Assembly (NCBI GenBank): GCA_040758525.1 | Contig: JBFLVQ010000415.1 | Span: 1 to 8,655 of the forward strand | DNA length: 8,655 bases | DNA from: JBFLVQ01 sp040758525 | Lineage (GTDB): Bacteria > Acidobacteriota > Blastocatellia > Chloracidobacteriales > JADJPF01 | Direction: 5' to 3' | In this document: positions 4,468-8,655 of the stretch, piece after piece | Layout of the letters: every line of letters starts with the position of its first letter | How positions within the stretch are numbered: position 1 is the stretch's first letter | Translations under genes and position numbers: made by a program | The notes under the pieces: model-generated | What the model was told of the DNA's origin: nothing | The model's input: the letters and a program-made list of their open reading frames with translations, nothing else | Databases searched by the model: none

Positions 4468-6711
4468 GTGCTTATGCAGTATTCAGGGTATGAATTTGAG
4501 TATCAGATTGCGTACAGGAAGGCGAAAAAGTGTTCTGGCCAACATATAAATGTGAGGCTTTGGCTAGCAGCATTACTCACACTGATCTTAATTTGTGGTT
4601 TAGTGCCAGCACAACAACGCGAGAGAAAACGATCCAAGGTTTTAAATTTTACCGTAACACCTACGTTGGAAGTAGGCGAGGCGCCCGAAGCATTAGCAAT
4701 AGCCGATTTCAATGGTGATAACAATCTAGACTTGATTGTAGGCAATGCACGCGACCATAACCTAACAATATTTATTGGTGATAACAAGGGCAGATTAAGA
4801 CAGCGACGTACCTTAAATGAACTCTTTGGTGGACTGTTGGCAGGTGATTTCAATAATGACAATCTTCCTGATCTACTACTTGTTGATGGCTCAAATAATC
4901 ATCTGCAGGTACTACTTAATGAGGGTAAACTGAGCTTTCGTCCACAAGCAGTGTTGCCGCTGGGCGGCACATTAGCATCAATAATTGGCAAAACTTATTC
5001 ACTAGGTGATTTCAACGGCGATAGGCTACTTGACGTCGCAGCACAAGTGATCACACCAGCAGGGCGCTGGCAGATCTTTTTTGCTTTTGGTCTAGGCAAT
5101 GGAGAGCTGACCGAAGGATATTCATTGGAACTTACCAGCCCACCCCTAGCCCAGGCATCTATGGATGCAAATTCAGATAAGATCACAGATTTAGCGATCG
5201 TTACTACCACAGGATTCTCATTGATACTTGGCAATACACAGACAACTGCTTTCGTTCTAAAGAATCGATCTGATACCTTGCCAAGTCGTACAACTACTGT
5301 CGCTGACTTCAATCGCGATACCAATATAGATGTGGCTTTAATTAATGATGATGGCACATATGCAATATTGGCTGGCGATAGTAATGGAGAGTTTAGCGAA
5401 TTACAGACAGGAAAAGTACAGGGCTATATAAGTACAGCGGTAGCAGCCGACTTTAATGGTGACAACCTTACAGACCTAGCATTAATACGTTCGATCGGCG
5501 ATGTTGCATTGCTACTTGGGCAAGGTGATGGCAGGTTTGCAGCGGCTCGCTACTTCACGCTCAGCGGCACAAATACATTGGTGGCAAGAGCGGCAGATCT
5601 TAATAGTGATGGGCGTAATGATCTGATCGCGGCTAATACCGATACCAATAATGTAGCTGTACTTTATGGGTACAATGGTGGTTTTCAAGCACCACGCCAT
5701 CATTTAATGAACTCTTCGATTGCACAGGCAACATATGGTGACTTCGATGCAGATGGGTTATTGGATCTAATACTGACGGAGCAACAGGAAGAGAGTAAAG
5801 TGCATATCCTTTCTGGTAATGGCCAGGGCGATTTTACTCTTACCATTAGCTTTCCTGGACTAGCCTTCCCAGGTGGATTAACAACTGCAGATCTAGACAA
5901 TGATCAACGGCTAGACCTGGTAGCAACCAGTAGCAGCACTGATCGCCTAGGTCTAAGACTCTCTAGCCGATCAGAATGGCTACTATTTGATACTGGCTAT
6001 CATCAGGGTGGCCCTGCTGATCCAGTGGTAGGAGATTTTGACGCCGACGGCCTTTCTGATATCGCAGTCGCCAACACCAATGCTTTAGGCGGTCCTAAAA
6101 CTATTACTATCTTCTTTGGGTTACAGGGCGATAGGTTCCAAAGACTGGAGCAGATTCCACTTCAGGTTGTGCCACACCATATGGTGGGTGGTGACTTTAA
6201 TGGAGATGGCATCAAGGATCTTGCTACCGAGACCTGCTGTCCGCGTGAATCACTATTGCTACTCTTAGGTGTGCATAATGGCACACCTAAAGCGCAGGAA
6301 CTCCTTGTTCCAAAAGAATCTCTTTGGGGGCTGGTGGCGGCTGACTTTAATAGTGATTCGATCACCGATTTGGCTTTCACTGATCCAGTTACCCAAGAGG
6401 TGATTGCCGTTACTTTGGGACAACAGGGTCAACCAACCAATATTGAGCGAATACCACTCGATTTGCCTTATATGATCTCGGCCAGCGATATCAATAATGA
6501 TCGGGTAACCGATCTGGTTGTGTTGGGCAACAAATCTGCCACAATCCTCACTGGCAATGGTAATGGCGGTTTCTTACGCGGGCCAGCAATTCCTGTCAGC
6601 GCTGCACTAAGTCTGCTTACTGGCGATTTCAATAACGATAACCATAATGATCTGATAGTAGTTGGCCGCGACTATCTTGAACCGATCCTGAGCCAAAACT
6701 TTGATCGATAA
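4468..6711 (+). CDS. Exported FG-GAP/VCBS repeat beta-propeller protein
   Basis: The 747-residue product has a 30-residue basic N-region, a hydrophobic stretch (about 31-46) and a plausible cleavage site after VPA (48), so it is probably exported. There is no lipobox. The rest is 14 copies of a blade carrying the calcium-loop motif (A/G)DxNxDxxxDL, with first Asp at 80, 127, 181, 233, 280, 328, 377, 425, 475, 523, 576, 626, 674 and 720, spaced 46-54 residues. Fourteen blades suit two seven-bladed propellers of the integrin-alpha type. Such proteins often act in surface binding, adhesion or as ligand platforms; the ligand here is unknown. The GTG start is set by AGGGAAGG (4453-4460); the nearby ATG 4474 is too far from it. 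No C-terminal sorting domain is seen. Function beyond the fold is not assigned. Confidence 0.88.
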   Translation: MLMQYSGYEFEYQIAYRKAKKCSGQHINVRLWLAALLTLILICGLVPAQQRERKRSKVLNFTVTPTLEVGEAPEALAIADFNGDNNLDLIVGNARDHNLTIFIGDNKGRLRQRRTLNELFGGLLAGDFNNDNLPDLLLVDGSNNHLQVLLNEGKLSFRPQAVLPLGGTLASIIGKTYSLGDFNGDRLLDVAAQVITPAGRWQIFFAFGLGNGELTEGYSLELTSPPLAQASMDANSDKITDLAIVTTTGFSLILGNTQTTAFVLKNRSDTLPSRTTTVADFNRDTNIDVALINDDGTYAILAGDSNGEFSELQTGKVQGYISTAVAADFNGDNLTDLALIRSIGDVALLLGQGDGRFAAARYFTLSGTNTLVARAADLNSDGRNDLIAANTDTNNVAVLYGYNGGFQAPRHHLMNSSIAQATYGDFDADGLLDLILTEQQEESKVHILSGNGQGDFTLTISFPGLAFPGGLTTADLDNDQRLDLVATSSSTDRLGLRLSSRSEWLLFDTGYHQGGPADPVVGDFDADGLSDIAVANTNALGGPKTITIFFGLQGDRFQRLEQIPLQVVPHHMVGGDFNGDGIKDLATETCCPRESLLLLLGVHNGTPKAQELLVPKESLWGLVAADFNSDSITDLAFTDPVTQEVIAVTLGQQGQPTNIERIPLDLPYMISASDINNDRVTDLVVLGNKSATILTGNGNGGFLRGPAIPVSAALSLLTGDFNNDNHNDLIVVGRDYLEPILSQNFDR

Positions 6712-6826
6712 TACAGTTGTAATTGTAAAAAATCGCGTATCTGTATTTATAGTTCTAATAAGCCCTACTACAATAGGGATGTAGCACAGCGATGAAGCTG
6801 TCTATCCCCAACAGCGAGGTTCGTGT
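6712..6826. promoter_or_regulatory. Structured sppA leader
   Basis: The gap holds a weak promoter candidate: TTGTAA at 6723-6728 and TATAGT at 6748-6753, spacer 19. It has small stems CCCTA (6763-6767) with TAGGG (6774-6778), and GCTGT (6797-6801) with ACAGC (6811-6815). GGGAT (6776-6780) can instead pair with ATCCC (6804-6808), so the structures compete. The last stem abuts the GAGG ribosome site (6816-6819). No terminator is seen, so read-through from the FG-GAP gene is possible. Confidence 0.35.
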
Positions 6827-8617
6827 ATGACACAACGAGGAAAGGTAATTCTCCTGATACTGGTAGCCGGAGCGGTACTAGCCATTCTCTTTAGTAGCTT
6901 GTTAGTTTATAGCGTATATTACAGCAGCCCAGCAGTAGCAGAAAACAGTGTACTAGAACTAAAACTAACTGGTGGATTGGCTGAATCTGCGCCTCCTAGT
7001 CCAACGGCACGCCTCTTTTCAGCTACTCCTACCACTCTTAAAAGCGTGCTTGACAATATAGAGAAAGCAAAAGTTGATAAACGTATAAAAGGTCTGTTAC
7101 TAGTGCTTGATAATGTTCAGATGGGGTTTGCCAAGATGGCAGAACTACGCGCCGCCTTGACCGATTTTAAGAAATCCGGCAAACCGATCTTTGCATATAT
7201 GGAGACTTGCGAGGATGGTGAATATTACTTAGCACTCACTGCAGATAAGATCTACGTTTCACCAGCAGGCGCAGTGGGAGTCAATGGCTTCGCCGCTAAT
7301 CCAATGTTCATACACGGTCTACTAACCAAGCTAAAGGTTGAAGCGAATGTAGAACGACATGGCAAGTACAAGAGCGCCGGCGATACCTATACTCGCGATA
7401 GTATGTCAGAAGCAGATCGTGAGCAACTTGATGCGCTCCTTGATGATCTCTATCAGGATTATGTTCAGGCGATTGCCCAGGCACGCAATAAAGATGTTCA
7501 ACAGGTTCAGCAGTTGATCGATGCCGGCCCCTATGCCAATGCCCGCAAAGCTGCTGATGCCGGCCTGATTGATGGCGCCTTCTATATAGACCAAGTGAAG
7601 GAGCAGGTCAAACAGCAGCTTAAGATGGAAAAATATGTTGGTATAAGCGCAAGCAAATATAGCAACGTAAGCGGTCAAGAACTAGGGATAGGGAAAGGTG
7701 AAAAGATCGCGATCATCTATGCCTCTGGCATTATCAACAGTGGCAAGAGCAATAGCAGTCCTTTTGGCGGTACCGTGATGGGTTCGGATACGATCGCAGC
7801 CGCGATCAAGAAGGCGCGCGAAGATAAAGAGATCAAAGCGATCATATTACGTATAGACAGCCCAGGCGGCTCAGCACTCGCCTCTGATATTATCTGGCGT
7901 GAAGTAAACCTTGCCAAGAAAGAGAAACCTCTCATTGCTTCTATGTCGGATGTCGCGGCTTCAGGCGGCTACTATATAGCTATGGCTGCCGACAAGATTG
8001 TTGCCGAACCCGGCACAATCACTGGCTCAATCGGTGTAGTACTTGCCAAGTTTAACCTCACAGGCCTCTATCATGATCATTTGGGAATCAATATAGAGAC
8101 TATCAAACGGGGTCGTAATGCTGACTTTCTCTCCAACTTTCGTGGTTTTGATGATGAAGAGCGAGCTAAGGCCAATGAGTTGATGATGAGTATCTACCAA
8201 GACTTTATTGGTAAGGCTGCCGAAGGCCGTAAAATGAGTGTAGAAGCGGTCGATGCAGTAGCTCAGGGGCGTGTCTGGTCTGGTGCAGATGGTAAAGAGC
8301 ATGGCCTTGTTGATGAGTTGGGAGGTCTAACCAAGGCGATCGAATTGGCCAAGCAGATGGCCAAGCTACCTCCCGATAGCAGTCCACAACTGATTGAATA
8401 TCCTAAATCTCCCTCCCTGCTGGAAGAATTGTTTGGTGAAAAGGATCAGGAGGAGATCATAGATAGTGAAGCAACTCAGCGTGATGCCATTGCGCGCGCC
8501 CTTAATGACTCGTTGCCTGCTGACCTGCGTGAAACAATGGCGACACTGGCCATTCTTAAAGGGCTGGAACAAGAGCGTATCATCGCCTTTATGCCCTACA
8601 CTGTTACCTTCAAATAG
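6827..8617 (+). CDS. sppA: Signal peptide peptidase SppA, 67K (tandem) type
   Basis: SppA is a membrane-anchored S49 serine protease that cleaves leftover signal peptides, acting on the outer face of the inner membrane. The 596-residue product matches the double-domain type (E. coli 618). A single N-terminal membrane segment spans about 6-30, followed by two related S49 halves. The catalytic pair is split between them as in E. coli: Lys182 in KYKSAGDTYTRD of the first half and Ser379 in VAASGGYYIAMAADKI of the second, 197 residues apart (200 in E. coli). GSIGV after the serine and RIDSPGGSALAS before it are also typical. The start ATG has GAGG (6816-6819) seven bases upstream. It lies 115 bp after the gene of an exported protein in the same direction, but a functional link is only a guess. 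The gene is complete. Confidence 0.96.
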   Translation: MTQRGKVILLILVAGAVLAILFSSLLVYSVYYSSPAVAENSVLELKLTGGLAESAPPSPTARLFSATPTTLKSVLDNIEKAKVDKRIKGLLLVLDNVQMGFAKMAELRAALTDFKKSGKPIFAYMETCEDGEYYLALTADKIYVSPAGAVGVNGFAANPMFIHGLLTKLKVEANVERHGKYKSAGDTYTRDSMSEADREQLDALLDDLYQDYVQAIAQARNKDVQQVQQLIDAGPYANARKAADAGLIDGAFYIDQVKEQVKQQLKMEKYVGISASKYSNVSGQELGIGKGEKIAIIYASGIINSGKSNSSPFGGTVMGSDTIAAAIKKAREDKEIKAIILRIDSPGGSALASDIIWREVNLAKKEKPLIASMSDVAASGGYYIAMAADKIVAEPGTITGSIGVVLAKFNLTGLYHDHLGINIETIKRGRNADFLSNFRGFDDEERAKANELMMSIYQDFIGKAAEGRKMSVEAVDAVAQGRVWSGADGKEHGLVDELGGLTKAIELAKQMAKLPPDSSPQLIEYPKSPSLLEELFGEKDQEEIIDSEATQRDAIARALNDSLPADLRETMATLAILKGLEQERIIAFMPYTVTFK

Positions 8618-8655
8618 TAAGTTTGAAAAATATTGATATCCCTAAGGGGCTGAGT
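8618..8655. other. Short tail after sppA
   Basis: Thirty-eight bases follow the sppA stop. CCC-TAA-GGG (8640-8648) is a minimal palindrome that may belong to a larger hairpin cut off by the window edge. No gene start is visible. Confidence 0.4.

Noticed and set aside
4530..4718. 62-codon + strand frame overlapping the start of the FG-GAP gene
   Set aside because: It is a shadow frame of the real gene, with no ribosome site and no protein-like character of its own.
4995..5357. 120-codon - strand frame inside the FG-GAP gene
   Set aside because: An antisense shadow. The + strand frame carries the clear repeated DxNxDxxxDL motifs.
1..8655. CRISPR array, insertion sequence or prophage genes
   Set aside because: No evenly spaced identical repeats with spacers, no transposase or integrase frame, and no terminal inverted repeats were found in the window.

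Overview
This is a bacterial chromosomal segment with five protein genes, all on the + strand, plus a partial tRNA gene at the left edge. The host cannot be fixed from sequence alone. The gene order nrdR, hsp20, lon, a secreted FG-GAP repeat protein and a full-length tandem SppA would suit an acidobacterium-like Gram-negative. That is an inference from gene order and protein style, held with low to moderate confidence.

Left edge (1-202). Positions 108-152 hold only the 3' part of a tRNA, from the anticodon loop (CTACGAA, anticodon ACG, Arg) to the 3' end. It is followed by a strong intrinsic terminator. The 5' half is missing. In its place are three copies of a 15-nt motif close to TACGCGTAGTTACAC, at 9-23, 61-75 and 81-95. 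Together these look like one end of an element integrated into a tRNA-Arg anticodon loop, with the element lying to the left of the window. No integrase is in view.

203-743 has no convincing gene. It carries an 11-bp direct repeat 350 bp apart and a good sigma-70 type promoter (610-637) about 100 bp before nrdR.

744-4302 is a likely transcription unit of nrdR (ribonucleotide reductase repressor), hsp20 (small heat-shock holdase) and lon (ATP-dependent protease). nrdR and hsp20 are 12 bp apart. lon follows after a 123-bp leader that contains two hairpins. The unit ends in an AT-rich inverted repeat and an intrinsic terminator. Hsp20 and Lon are natural proteostasis partners, one holding unfolded proteins and the other degrading them. 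NrdR adds dNTP supply control.

4303-6711 has a 165-bp leader and then a 747-residue exported protein built of 14 evenly spaced FG-GAP/VCBS-type calcium-loop motifs, probably two seven-bladed beta-propellers. 6712-8617 has a structured 115-bp leader and then sppA, a membrane-anchored signal peptide peptidase with both catalytic residues. The last 38 bp hold no gene.
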